From assembly GCF_014643255.1 (NCBI RefSeq), contig NZ_BMJI01000009.1:36301-100300 (forward strand): a DNA stretch of 64,000 nt, read 5' to 3'. The notes under the pieces were generated by a model. It was given only the letters and a program-made list of their open reading frames with translations, did not search any database and was not told the origin of the DNA. Of this stretch, positions 9,249 to 17,580 are shown piece by piece (positions within the stretch are counted from its first letter, which is position 1; every line of letters begins with the position of its first letter). This DNA is from Tersicoccus solisilvae. GTDB lineage: Bacteria; Actinomycetota; Actinomycetes; Actinomycetales; Micrococcaceae. The position numbers and the translations under genes were made by a program.

Positions 9249-10067
9249 TTACTTCCCGTGGGCCTCGACCGAGACCGGCTGCCACTCGTTCCACGTCGCC
9301 AGGCGCGATTCGTAGTCCTTCGTCGCGATGCCCAGCGGCGCCGTGCCGAAGAAGACCCGCAGCGGCGGGTTCTCCGCGTCGACGACCTTGAGGATCGCGG
9401 CCCGGGTGGCCTCGGGGTCGCCCGGGTTGTTCGCCGACGGACGCTTCGCCGCGGCCTCACGCACCGAGGCGTACTCCTCCATCTCCTCGCTGTGCGTGGC
9501 GGACGGGCCGGACCAGTCGGTGGAGAACCCGCCGGGCTCGATCAGCGTCACCTTGATGTTGAAGCCGGCCACCTCCTGGGAGAGCGACTGGGAGAAGCCC
9601 TCCAGGGCCCACTTCGACGCGTGGTAGGCGCCGACGGTCGGGAAAGCGCTGATCCCGCCGATGCTCGACACCTGGATGATGTGCCCCGACCCCTGCTCGC
9701 GCATGATCGGAAGGGCCGCCTGGGTGACCCACAGGGCACCGAACAGGTTGGTCTCCAGCTGCGCCCGGACCTCCGCCTCGGACAACTCCTCGATCATGCC
9801 GAAGTGCCCGTAACCGGCGTTGTTGACGACGACGTCGAGTCGGCCGAAGTGCTCCGCGGCCTGCTGGACGGCCGCGAAATCGGCGTCACGGTCGGTGACG
9901 TCGAGCTGGATCGGCAGGAACGTGTCGGGATACGTGTCGGCGAGGTCGCGGATCGTGTCGAGCCTGCGCGCGGTGCCGGCGACGTGGTCCCCGCGCCCCA
10001 GGGCCGCCTCGGCCCACTCCCGCCCGAAGCCCTTGGATGCCCCCGTGATGAACCAGGTCCTGGTCAT
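9249..10067 (-). CDS. SDR family oxidoreductase
   Basis: Classical short-chain dehydrogenase of 272 residues. It shows the cofactor motif TGASKGFG (residues 8-15), the NNAG motif near residue 87, the catalytic serine in VSSIGG, and YHASK carrying the catalytic Tyr and Lys. The specificity loop reads EPGGFSTDW. Such enzymes use NAD(P)H on alcohols or ketones; the substrate is unknown. AGAGGA precedes the ATG at 10067. A perfect palindrome CGTGTACACG (10085-10094) just upstream may be an operator. Confidence 0.9.
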   Translation of the reverse strand: MTRTWFITGASKGFGREWAEAALGRGDHVAGTARRLDTIRDLADTYPDTFLPIQLDVTDRDADFAAVQQAAEHFGRLDVVVNNAGYGHFGMIEELSEAEVRAQLETNLFGALWVTQAALPIMREQGSGHIIQVSSIGGISAFPTVGAYHASKWALEGFSQSLSQEVAGFNIKVTLIEPGGFSTDWSGPSATHSEEMEEYASVREAAAKRPSANNPGDPEATRAAILKVVDAENPPLRVFFGTAPLGIATKDYESRLATWNEWQPVSVEAHGK

Positions 10068-10084
10068 GGTGCTGTCCTCTCGAT

Positions 10085-10094
10085 CGTGTACACG
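10085..10094. promoter_or_regulatory. palindrome upstream of the SDR gene
   Basis: CGTGTACACG, a perfect 10-bp palindrome 18 bp before the SDR start. Candidate repressor site; no dedicated regulator lies next to it. Confidence 0.35.
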
Positions 10095-10171
10095 CTGTCT
10101 CTCTGGCGCAAACGCGCGACCACGGCGAAGACTTCCCCGTGACCCGATCTTGTCCGTGACAGGATTGGGCC

Positions 10172-10723
10172 GTGGCCTCGATCCAGACGCTCAGCGACGC
10201 GGACCGGCGCACCATCGCCCGCTGGGCGGCGGCCTGCGCCGAGCGGGTGCTCCCGCTGGTCGACGTCGAGCCCGCCGCCCTGGATCAGGTGCACGACGCT
10301 GTCACGCGCACCCGGGCCTACAGTGCGGGGGAGAGCACGGCCGCCGAGGAGATCGCCCAGCGGATGATCGCGGTCAAGGCCGCGAGCAGGGCGAGCACGC
10401 CCGCCGGTGCGGCCGCCGCCCGCTCGGCCGCGCAGGCCTCGGGCGTCGCCCACCTCGCCGCGCACGCGCTCGGTGCCGCCGCCTACGCCGTCAAGGCCGT
10501 CTCCCTCGCCCACCCGGGGTCCCCGGAGGCGGAACAGGCGGAGATCCGCTGGCAGCTCGAGCACCTCACGGCCGACGAGCGCGCCGTACTCCGACGCCTC
10601 CCGGCCCTGGGCGCCGACTCGTCCGGCCCACTCGGACCGGGGCTGCTCGCCCGCGGCATCCTGGGGGACGTCATCCGCCGGATCCAGGCGGAGGTCGGCA
10701 GCGGCGACGCGGTGGTCGAATGA
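10172..10723 (+). CDS. Imm-5-like putative immunity protein
   Basis: A 183-residue, alanine-rich helical protein. The opening ARWAAACAERVLPL and the later ALGAAAYAVKAVSLAHP match the Imm-5-like family found in polymorphic-toxin loci and as orphans. No toxin gene is visible here, so it may be an orphan immunity protein or have another role. The next gene overlaps its stop by 4 bases (ATGA), so the two are cotranscribed. GTG 10172 is the likely start; no clear Shine-Dalgarno precedes it. Confidence 0.65.
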   Translation: MASIQTLSDADRRTIARWAAACAERVLPLVDVEPAALDQVHDAVTRTRAYSAGESTAAEEIAQRMIAVKAASRASTPAGAAAARSAAQASGVAHLAAHALGAAAYAVKAVSLAHPGSPEAEQAEIRWQLEHLTADERAVLRRLPALGADSSGPLGPGLLARGILGDVIRRIQAEVGSGDAVVE

Positions 10724-11217
10724 GACGGGAGTCGACCGAGAGGATCGGCCTGCGTGCTCTCCGCCTCGAGGACGCATCAGTGATGGCCGAGGTGCTGGCG
10801 GACCCGTCCCTCTACGCATTCACCGGCGGCGAGCCGCCGACGGTCGAGCAGTTGCACGATCGGTATGCCGCACAGCTGCGCGGAGGACCCGTCGGTGGCG
10901 GCGAACGGTGGGTGAACCTGATCGTGCTGCTCGGCGCGCAGCCGGTCGGATACGTGCAGGCCACCGTCCCGGACGACGGCGGGCCGGCGACGATCGCCTG
11001 GGTGATCGGCCGCCCGTGGCAGGAGCGCGGACTCGCCTCTCGGGCGGCGTCCCTGCTCCTGGCCGAGCTGGCGGATCTCGGGGTGACCCGGGTGATCGCC
11101 CACATCGACCCGGCGCACGAGGCGTCCCGTCGCGTCGCCGCGCGGCTCGGGCTGGAACCGACGTCCGTGGCCGTCGACGGGGAGACCCGGTGGGTGGGCA
11201 GCACCGGCGCTCCCTGA
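10720..11217 (+). CDS. GNAT family N-acetyltransferase
   Basis: A 165-residue acetyltransferase of the GNAT/RimJ-RimL type. It has the opening LRALRLEDA, a central WVIGRPWQERGLASRAA segment corresponding to the acetyl-CoA-binding R/QxxGxG/A region, and the closing VAARLGLEPT helix. Its ATG overlaps the stop of the Imm-5-like gene, so it is translationally coupled to that gene. The substrate is unknown. Confidence 0.85.
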   Translation: MRRESTERIGLRALRLEDASVMAEVLADPSLYAFTGGEPPTVEQLHDRYAAQLRGGPVGGGERWVNLIVLLGAQPVGYVQATVPDDGGPATIAWVIGRPWQERGLASRAASLLLAELADLGVTRVIAHIDPAHEASRRVAARLGLEPTSVAVDGETRWVGSTGAP

Positions 11218-11256
11218 GCGGCCACTGCTGGGCAGAGACGCGTGAGACGACGCAGG

Positions 11257-11697
11257 TCACTCCGCGCGCGGCCGCCGGCGGGCTTGCTTGACCTCGGCCC
11301 GCTGCCGTTTCGCCTCGAGCCTACGCCGTCGGGAGCCGCGGGTCGGCCTGGTCGGCCGGCGGGGGATCGGCGGTGCCGCCGCCTCCCGCAGGAGCGCCGC
11401 GAGACGCTCGCGGGCCGCGGTGCGGTTGCGGAATTGGGAGCGTTGCTCGGAGGACTCGACGGTGAGGACGGAGCCGGCGAGCCGGTTCGCCAGCGCCCGG
11501 AGCAGACGTGCACGCAGCACGTCGTCCAGCGCCGTGGTGGCGGCCAGATCCAGGCTCAGCTGCACCCGCGAGTCGGCCGTGTTCACGCCCTGCCCACCCG
11601 GGCCGGACGCATGGGAGAAGCGCTCGACCAGGTCCGAGCCGGGCACCACGAGCCCGTGCGGCACGCCGGGCCCGGGCGGCACCTGCAGATCGTCCAT
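11257..11697 (-). CDS. arfB: alternative ribosome-rescue factor ArfB (peptidyl-tRNA hydrolase)
   Basis: A 146-residue release-factor-like hydrolase. The catalytic loop SGPGGQGVNTADSRV carries the GGQ motif (residues 34-36) that enters the peptidyl-transferase centre. The C-terminal tail is strongly basic (RRRLEAKRQRAEVKQARRR), as needed to sit in the empty mRNA channel of a stalled ribosome. It rescues ribosomes lacking a stop codon. A CACACT box six bases before the ATG suggests a leaderless transcript. Confidence 0.94.
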   Translation of the reverse strand: MDDLQVPPGPGVPHGLVVPGSDLVERFSHASGPGGQGVNTADSRVQLSLDLAATTALDDVLRARLLRALANRLAGSVLTVESSEQRSQFRNRTAARERLAALLREAAAPPIPRRPTRPTRGSRRRRLEAKRQRAEVKQARRRPRAE

Positions 11698-11758
11698 CGT
11701 CCCAGTGTGACCGCTCCTGAGCGCGGACGAGGCAGCAGGGACCGATCGTCCAACAGAA

Positions 11759-11768
11759 CAAGTACTTG
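11759..11768. promoter_or_regulatory. palindrome in the promoter of the membrane/winged-helix cassette
   Basis: CAAGTACTTG, perfect. A related half, CTACTTG, follows about 13 bp later (11781-11787). Probably the autoregulatory site for the winged-helix protein encoded by the third gene. Confidence 0.45.
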
Positions 11769-11830
11769 CCGAAGTGGAAACTACTTGTCACACTGAGTGC
11801 ATGAAACGTCGAGACCTCGAGGAGAGCACC

Positions 11831-12055
11831 ATGACCACCACGGCGACCAACGACAGGCTTCGCTACACCCGGATCGGTCTCGCCGTGGCCGCCGTGGTGA
11901 TCTCGGTGGTCGGCATCACCCTGATCGTCGCCGGCATCGTCACCGGTCAACCCGGCCTCAGCGTGGTGGCGTCCTCCAGCATGGCGGCCGGGGGAGCCTC
12001 CCTCGCCGCTGGCTACAGCACGTACCGGACGTCCCGCCGGCGAGCGATCCGATGA
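11831..12055 (+). CDS. small two-helix membrane protein
   Basis: A 74-residue protein, mostly two transmembrane segments (IGLAVAAVVISVVGITLIVAG and the Gly/Ala-rich VVASSSMAAGGASLAAGY) with a basic C-terminus. The ATG at 11831 follows GGAGAG by 4-5 bases. An upstream in-frame ATG at 11801 would add ten residues and cannot be excluded. First gene of a three-gene cassette with 4-base overlaps; no known function. Confidence 0.7.
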   Translation: MTTTATNDRLRYTRIGLAVAAVVISVVGITLIVAGIVTGQPGLSVVASSSMAAGGASLAAGYSTYRTSRRRAIR

Positions 12056-12516
12056 CGGACGAGACGACGGGTCCGGTGCGGCGCGCCGGGGACCCGGCGC
12101 AGGAGGCGAGCATGCGGGATGAGGCGGCGATCGCCGCGGTGACGGCCCGCCGGGCGACGATGCTGACCCGCGCTCGTCGTCACCTGGGCTGGTTCTCGAC
12201 GATTCTGGCCCTGCTGATCGGTGCCGCCCATACCGTGCCCGTGGTGTTCCCGCCGCAGGTGTCCCTGCCCGCGTTCCTGGTGGCCATGGGCCGCTGGGTG
12301 GTGGCGGTGCTGCTGCTGACCTACGCGTACCTGCGCACGCGTTCCGCCACCCCGCGCGGTGGCGGGCGACGCTACACGGTCGGCCTTCTCGTCACGATGG
12401 CGCTCTACCTCGCTGGCCTGGCCCTGACGCCGTGGGAGACGTGGCCCGTCGCCATCCTGATCGGGCTGCTGATTGCCGCGCCCCTCACGATTGCCGGCTG
12501 GTGGCGACGCTCGTGA
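12052..12516 (+). CDS. integral membrane protein, unknown function
   Basis: A 154-residue protein with about four transmembrane helices in its last 110 residues (including FSTILALLIGAAHTVPVVF and ILIGLLIAAPLTIAGW) and a charged 45-residue N-terminus. Its ATG overlaps the previous stop and its stop overlaps the next GTG. Such tight packing beside a winged-helix regulator suggests a sensed or regulated membrane function. I do not recognise a named family. Confidence 0.7.
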   Translation: MTDETTGPVRRAGDPAQEASMRDEAAIAAVTARRATMLTRARRHLGWFSTILALLIGAAHTVPVVFPPQVSLPAFLVAMGRWVVAVLLLTYAYLRTRSATPRGGGRRYTVGLLVTMALYLAGLALTPWETWPVAILIGLLIAAPLTIAGWWRRS

Positions 12517-12812
12517 GCACCCATTCCCGCCATCGCCTCAACGACCACTTCACGAACCCCATCCGGCTCGCCCTGATGGCCACCCTCGCCGGTGTCGACG
12601 AGGTCGACTTCAAGACGCTCAAGGAGACCGTCGACCTCACCGACTCCGCTCTGTCCAAGCACGCCGGGGCCCTCGAGCAGGCCGGATACGTCGCCATGCG
12701 CAAGGGCTTCATCGGCAAGCGGCCTCGCACCTGGCTGTCCCTCACTCCCGACGGGCAGAAGGCGCTCACCGAGCACGTGGCAGCGCTGCGGGAGATGACG
12801 ACGGGGCTCTGA
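12513..12812 (+). CDS. winged helix-turn-helix transcriptional regulator (PF13601-like)
   Basis: A 99-residue single-domain regulator. The segment NPIRLALMATLAGVDEVDFKTLKE and then LTDSALSKHAGALEQAGYV form the helix-turn-helix of the HTH_34 group (MarR/ArsR-like), with the wing at RPRTWLSLTPDG. The GTG at 12513 overlaps the preceding stop (GTGA). It probably represses its own operon through the CAAGTACTTG site at 11759. Confidence 0.85.
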   Translation: MSTHSRHRLNDHFTNPIRLALMATLAGVDEVDFKTLKETVDLTDSALSKHAGALEQAGYVAMRKGFIGKRPRTWLSLTPDGQKALTEHVAALREMTTGL

Positions 12813-12855
12813 CCAGCAGCGGTCTGGAACCGCGGCCGCGGTGGCCGGCGCATCC

Positions 12856-14028
12856 TCACCGCCGGATCGCGTCCTCCTCGCGCTGGTGCGGGGTCCGCTC
12901 GTCCCGCTCGGGGGCCACGGCGTCCTCGCGGCGCGGGTCGTCCGTCATGCTGGACAGCTCGTTGGACGGCGTCGCCTCGTCCCGCCACCGCAGCAGCGCG
13001 CCGACCCCTTCGGGAACGGAGGCCACCCCGTCCTCCAGGGCCGAGACGCCGGCGTCGGTGGCGATGGCCTGCCGGATCAGCTCCTCGATGTTCTCCGGCT
13101 CCTGCCCGACCACGAACAGCAGTTCGTCCACCTGCCCGCGGCCGAGTGCCTCCGTGACCTCGGCGACGCCGGCGAGCGAGTCGGTGCCGCGGCGCTGGTT
13201 CTCGTGGAAGGTGTCGGCCAGGTCACGCTGGCGCTTCTCGATGAACTCGGCGGTGACGCGCTCCAGCTCCTCCCGGAAGGAGGCGCGATCCATGCTCACG
13301 CCGCGGGTGCCGCCGGAGACCACCCGCAGCCGGGCGCGTGCCTCCGCGCCGAGCGCGTCCTTCAGCAGGGCCGTCGCCCGCACGTCCCCGGTGAGCAGCA
13401 CCATGTCCGGCTTGTGCTTCATCACGATGGTGTCGACCTTCTTCGCGACCGCCTCGGCGTTGCGCTCCCACGAGTCCTCGACGCGGGCGTCGAAGTTCCG
13501 GGCCCGCCACCCGTGCTGTGCGCCGCCGCCGACACTGGCCTTGTGCAGCTCGTCGTGCCCGCCGTCGACGCTCGACTCGCCCTCGATGTCGTTCCGGGAC
13601 CGGGCGATCACGGGGTTCTCCGGCGCCCGGAGGTGCAGGTCGGCTCCGGCCCGGTCCACCTCGATGAGCAGCTGGCTGACCGCGTAGGGGGTGAGCTGGA
13701 CCAGCGGCAGCAGCACGGGTGCGTCGCCGAACGCGGACCCGTCCTTGCGGGGTGGGACCGGCAGCACCCGGTCGAGCAGGATCGCGCGCGGCGAGGCGAT
13801 GATCGCCCGGCCGTGCCGTCCGCCGATGGACGACGGCGCGAGCACGGTGTCGCCGATCTCCTCGAGCAGGTCGTCCGCGACGCCGGCCGAGGAGAGGCGC
13901 GAGCGGCACTGGTTCCAGCGGGTGGCCAGCTCGGTGGCGGCGCTGGGATCGGTTCGGGTGGTGTCGAGGTGGACCGAGATGAACGGTCCAGCGTCCTCGA
14001 GGGCGGGCTTCAACCACGGCAGTTTCAC
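12856..14028 (-). CDS. Vms1/Ankzf1-type peptidyl-tRNA hydrolase (baeRF family, Rv2629-like)
   Basis: A 390-residue protein resembling the actinobacterial baeRF/Vms1 release-factor-like family, which includes Rv2629. It opens with LKPALEDAGPFISVHLDTTR, typical of the family, and has an eRF1-like central domain and a C-terminal domain with LLFVVGQEP. These proteins are inferred to release stalled peptides or act in hibernation; the activity is not proven for most bacterial members. GTG 14028 has AGGAGG 8 bases upstream. It is the second ribosome-rescue-type gene within 3 kb of arfB. Confidence 0.75.
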   Translation of the reverse strand: MKLPWLKPALEDAGPFISVHLDTTRTDPSAATELATRWNQCRSRLSSAGVADDLLEEIGDTVLAPSSIGGRHGRAIIASPRAILLDRVLPVPPRKDGSAFGDAPVLLPLVQLTPYAVSQLLIEVDRAGADLHLRAPENPVIARSRNDIEGESSVDGGHDELHKASVGGGAQHGWRARNFDARVEDSWERNAEAVAKKVDTIVMKHKPDMVLLTGDVRATALLKDALGAEARARLRVVSGGTRGVSMDRASFREELERVTAEFIEKRQRDLADTFHENQRRGTDSLAGVAEVTEALGRGQVDELLFVVGQEPENIEELIRQAIATDAGVSALEDGVASVPEGVGALLRWRDEATPSNELSSMTDDPRREDAVAPERDERTPHQREEDAIRR

Positions 14029-14190
14029 GGTGACCTCCTGGTTGCTCGTCCTGCGGCGACGGAGCCCATGCCCGGCAGCGTCGCCGCTGGGGGTTGTCTC
14101 ACCCTTCCACTCGGCAGGGACGGGTTCAAGGGCGGGATCGGGCGCACCGTCTGAGACCCTGAGACCACGAACGCGAGGGGAGAGGCGACC

Positions 14191-15087
14191 ATGACCACCG
14201 AAGCTCCGACCGGCCACGGCCTGACGTCCGCGTCCTGGGAGACCGAGGACATCGACGTCGACGCGTATCTGCGCCGGCTCGGCGTCGAGCGGGACGCCCC
14301 CACGCTCGAGCTGCTGGCGCGGATCCACGCCGCCCACGTGCGGGTGTTCCCGTTCAGCAACGTCGACGTCCTGCTCCGGCAGCATCCCGGGGTGGCGCCC
14401 GCCGCGATCATGGACAAGCTCGTGCGCCGCGGGCGTGGCGGGTACTGCTTCGAGCACGCCCAGCTGATGGCGGCGGCGCTGCAGGGCCTCGGCTACCCGG
14501 TCACCCGCCGGCTCGGCCGGGTGCACGCGCCGGAGAACGGCCGTACCCATCTCACGCTGCACGTGGACGTCGACGGGACGACGTACCTGGCCGATCCGGG
14601 ATTCGGACTGAGCATCACGGGGCCGCTCGAGGTGGCCGACGGGGCGGAGCGGCGCGAGTGGACCGGCGTCTTCGACCTGCGCCGACACCTGATCGACGGG
14701 GTGGAACACTGGGAGCTGCGGCGCAACGGCGAGCTCCAGCACCTCACCGACGTGCTGCGGGTGGTGCCCAAGGACGTCCGGTCCGCGCACCTGACCACCT
14801 CCACCGACCCCGACGGGAGCACGTTCCTGCGCCGGCTCGTCGTCAGCCGGTTCACCGGCGAGGGTCACGTGACCGTGATCGACGGGGCGAGGACCCTCCG
14901 CCGGCCCGGCCGGGACACCGTCCGCGAGGAGCTCTCGCCGCGGGAGACGATCCAGGCCGTGCGGGACCTCGACGTGGAGCTGTCCGGTGAGGACGCCGCA
15001 CGCCTGGAGGTGATCCTGGCCCACTGGCAGGTGGCGGACCTGCGCACGGAGCGGCGCACCTCCGCCCACCTCATCGCCACGAACTGA
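14191..15087 (+). CDS. nat: arylamine N-acetyltransferase
   Basis: A 298-residue NAT enzyme that transfers acetyl from acetyl-CoA to arylamines and hydrazines. The catalytic triad is visible: Cys in RGGYCFEHAQL (about residue 90), His in RTHLTLHV (about 126) and Asp in LADPGFG (about 141). The N-terminal helical motif FPFSNVDVL is also conserved. GGGGAGAGG precedes the ATG. It is divergent from the baeRF gene. Confidence 0.95.
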   Translation: MTTEAPTGHGLTSASWETEDIDVDAYLRRLGVERDAPTLELLARIHAAHVRVFPFSNVDVLLRQHPGVAPAAIMDKLVRRGRGGYCFEHAQLMAAALQGLGYPVTRRLGRVHAPENGRTHLTLHVDVDGTTYLADPGFGLSITGPLEVADGAERREWTGVFDLRRHLIDGVEHWELRRNGELQHLTDVLRVVPKDVRSAHLTTSTDPDGSTFLRRLVVSRFTGEGHVTVIDGARTLRRPGRDTVREELSPRETIQAVRDLDVELSGEDAARLEVILAHWQVADLRTERRTSAHLIATN

Positions 15088-15184
15088 GCTCCTGCCCGAC
15101 CGGGGTTCGATCCGCGACGGGCCCGGTCGAGAGGGGTACCGGCAGGGCATCCCGCGCCGGGCGATGAACCGTACCGTCGATGGC

Positions 15185-15702
15185 ATGAGCGCCAAGGACG
15201 AGATCCGCGAGTTCCTCACCACACGCCGCGCCCGGATCACCCCCGACCGGGCCGGGCTGCCCGTCTACGGGGTCAACTGGCGCGTCGCCGGGCTGCGCCG
15301 CGAGGAGGTCGCGCTGCTCGCCGGCATCAGCGTCGAGTACTACACGCGGCTCGCACGCGGGGGCGCCGGCAGCGTCTCGGACGGCGTCCTGGACGGCATC
15401 GCCACGCCCTGCAGCTCGACGAGGCCGAGCGAGACCACCTGTGCCACCTGGTCCGCACCGCGAGCTCGTCGCCGAGCCGGCGGGCGCTGCGGCGCAACCC
15501 CGCGAAGAAGCGCGTGCGTCCGGCCCTGCAGCGGATCCTCGACCAGCTCCCGATGCCGGCCTACCTGCGCAACGGCACCTTCGACGTGCTCGCCGCCAAC
15601 GCTCGGCCGCGCCCTCTACCAGCCCCTCTACGACCAGGCCGACCGGGGGGAGTGCCCCAACAGCGCCCGGTTCCTGTTCCTCGACCCGGCGTCGGCGGAC
15701 TT
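15185..15702 (+). pseudogene. XRE/MmyB-type regulator, frameshifted and truncated
   Basis: Remnant of a MmyB-like helix-turn-helix regulator. Frame 1 gives IREFLTTRRARITPDRAGLP and the HTH VAGLRREEVALLAGISVEYY. At about 15402 one base is lost and homology continues in another frame (ALQLDEAERDHL). Near 15602 a second single-base loss shifts it again (LGRALYQPLYDQA). Homology stops at SARFLFLDPASADLKY, about 15702, where HAD-like sequence of the opposite strand begins. A full member is about 280 residues. A TACCGT box 7 bases before the ATG shows it once had a leaderless promoter. The frameshifts assume no sequencing error. Confidence 0.8.
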
Positions 15703-16146
15703 GAAGTACCCCGGCCACGTGCCGTGCGTCCGGTTGATCCAGGCGGTGCGCAGGCCGGCCGCGTGCGCCCCGTGCACGTCCCACGGGTGCACGGCGACCA
15801 GCAGCATGCGGTCGGGCGGGGTACCGCAGGCCTGCACGGCATGAGCGTACGACGACGGGTGCGGCTTCCACGCCGGGGCGTCCTCGGAGTCGGCCACGCC
15901 GTGACCGGCCAGCAGGTCCGCCGCGCTGGTGCGGGCGATCTCGGCGAACCCGGCGTTGTCACCGGCGAGGCCCGCGGCGAAGCCATCGCGGAGGATGCCG
16001 GCGAACCACGTGGCCGCCAGGCCCTCGTCGGCCCCGGCGGCGGCGAACGACCGCCCGAGCGGACCCATGTCCGACAGGGTCTCGTTGACGTCGAAGACGA
16101 TGACGTCGATCGCGGCGGACCGCACGGCGCCGGCGCTCTCGCTCAC
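15628..16146 (-). pseudogene. HAD-superfamily hydrolase (haloacid dehalogenase type II), degraded
   Basis: An open frame of 172 residues with motif I FDVNETLSD and the later WKPHPSSY and VAVHPWDVHGAHAAGL segments of type II haloacid dehalogenases. The normal middle, with the second-motif Ser/Thr and the core strands before WKPxP, seems to be missing between LLAGHGV and ADSEDAPAWK (roughly 60-70 residues by family comparison). After PGYF (about 15700) the sequence runs into the broken XRE gene. Likely inactive. Its GTG overlaps the stop of the upstream GNAT gene. Confidence 0.7.
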
Positions 16147-16487
16147 GCTGTCGGTTCCGCGCTGGGCAGGGCCGCGAGGTGCTCCGGCCGGACTGCGACC
16201 ACGCCGGTCTGCTCCGGGTGCTTGCTCAGCCACGTCTTGACGTAGGGGCAGACCGGGACGATGCCGATGGCGGAGCGAGCGGTGTCCGCCAGCGCCTGCC
16301 GCACGAGCGTGGACGCCAGTCCCTGGCCGGCGCGGTCCTCGTCGACGGTCGTGTGGAAGAAGATCCGCTCGGGCCCGGCGGGGCCGTCGAAGGCGGCCCA
16401 GTACGCCCGGCCGACGACGGCGCCGTCGTCGAGCAGTTCGTAGCGGCCGCGGCCGGTGTTGTTGCGGACCGTGATGTCGGCGTCCAC
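16143..16487 (-). CDS. GNAT-type acetyltransferase (Acetyltransf_CG domain)
   Basis: A small acetyltransferase of 114 residues with the conserved FFHTTVDEDRAGQGLASTLV acetyl-CoA loop and the C-terminal VPVCPYVKTWLSKHPE typical of the YjdJ/Acetyltransf_CG group. GTG 16487 is preferred over the ATG at 16529 because AGGAGG sits 5 bases upstream of it. It lies in a minus-strand operon after pirin and overlaps the degraded HAD gene by 4 bases. Confidence 0.85.
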   Translation of the reverse strand: MDADITVRNNTGRGRYELLDDGAVVGRAYWAAFDGPAGPERIFFHTTVDEDRAGQGLASTLVRQALADTARSAIGIVPVCPYVKTWLSKHPEQTGVVAVRPEHLAALPSAEPTA

Positions 16488-16541
16488 GGGGGCCTCCTGA
16501 GGGGTCGGTGCGAGTCGGTCGGTCGGCATCGGGGCGGGATC

Positions 16542-17567
16542 TCAGCCGCGCGGGCGCAGCCGGACGGTGGGCAGCGCGGGCGCCGGCAGGGGGGCCGGGT
16601 GCCCGGCCGGGTACGGGCCGAACCGCTCCGCCGGCCCGTCGCCGGTGTCCGGCGACGGCGCCGGGTCGGGCGGCTCGGCGCCGATCTCTGCCTGCCAGGC
16701 ACTCCGGTAGGCGACGACCTCCTCGTGGGTGCGCCCGACGAAGTTCCACCACATCACGATCTGCTCGCCGAGCGGCACACCGCCGATCAGCAGGGCCCGC
16801 ACGAGCCCGTCCGGGCCGCCGTCGCCGGCGGCCAGGCGCAGCGTGCTGCGGCCCGGGGGCAGATACGCCAGGTGGTCGCCCGGCAGGGCGGTCCCGTCGA
16901 CGTCCAGGTCGCCGGCGTCCAGCAGCACCCCGTGTTCGAACGCCGCCTCGACCTCCAGGTCGAGCCGCGTGCCCGGCCGCAGGAGGATCTCGGCGGCGAG
17001 CAGCGGGGGCGTGTGCGTCTGCACGGGCGAGACGGCGCCGGCGAGGGAGCCGAGGTAGACCCGCAGTTCGGCGCCGTGCTGCGGGTGCACGGGCGCGGGC
17101 GCGTGGTGTGCGAACGACGGCGGCCGGTGGCGGGTCGCGTCCGGCAGGGCGTACCAGAGCTGCACCCCGTGCAAGGTCGTGGTGTCGGGCGTGGAGAACT
17201 CCTGGTGGGAGATCCCGCGGCCGGCGATCATCAGGTTCACCTCGCCCGGACTGACCCGTGCGGCGTTGCCCGCCGAGTCGAGGTGGTCGATGCCGCCGGT
17301 GAACAGCAGGCTCACCGTGGCCAGGCCGGTGTGGGGGTGCCGGGCCACGCGCATGCCGCCGGACGCGGACACCGGGTCGGGGCCGTAGTGGTCGGCGAAG
17401 CACCAGGACCCGATCAGCGACCGGCGGCGCTGCGGCAGAGTGCGCCGCACGGTCATCGCCCGCGGCCCGCCGAGCGGCACGTCCCGGGGCTCGAGCACCT
17501 GCGCGCCGGGCGCGGTCTCCGGGCTGGTGCAGAGGATCTCCTGCGGGTCGATCTCGAGATTCGTCAT
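16542..17567 (-). CDS. pirin family protein
   Basis: Bicupin pirin of 341 residues. The N-terminal cupin carries the iron-binding His-rich motif MRVARHPHTGLATVS and GRGISHQEFS; the second cupin holds GTALPGDHLAYLPPG. Bacterial pirins act as quercetinases or redox-linked regulators; which applies here is open. GGAGA lies before the ATG at 17567. The gene sits 13 bp after the upstream GNAT stop, in one minus-strand operon. Confidence 0.93.
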   Translation of the reverse strand: MTNLEIDPQEILCTSPETAPGAQVLEPRDVPLGGPRAMTVRRTLPQRRRSLIGSWCFADHYGPDPVSASGGMRVARHPHTGLATVSLLFTGGIDHLDSAGNAARVSPGEVNLMIAGRGISHQEFSTPDTTTLHGVQLWYALPDATRHRPPSFAHHAPAPVHPQHGAELRVYLGSLAGAVSPVQTHTPPLLAAEILLRPGTRLDLEVEAAFEHGVLLDAGDLDVDGTALPGDHLAYLPPGRSTLRLAAGDGGPDGLVRALLIGGVPLGEQIVMWWNFVGRTHEEVVAYRSAWQAEIGAEPPDPAPSPDTGDGPAERFGPYPAGHPAPLPAPALPTVRLRPRG

Positions 17568-17580
17568 CGCGCTCGTCTCC

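Noticed and set aside
12856..15240. A 794-residue minus-strand frame joining the baeRF gene to antisense of nat
   Set aside because: Homology and a strong ribosome-binding site start at GTG 14028; upstream translation is an antisense shadow.
16488..16529. ATG 16529 as start of the small GNAT
   Set aside because: GTG 16487 has AGGAGG at good distance and fits the usual family length.
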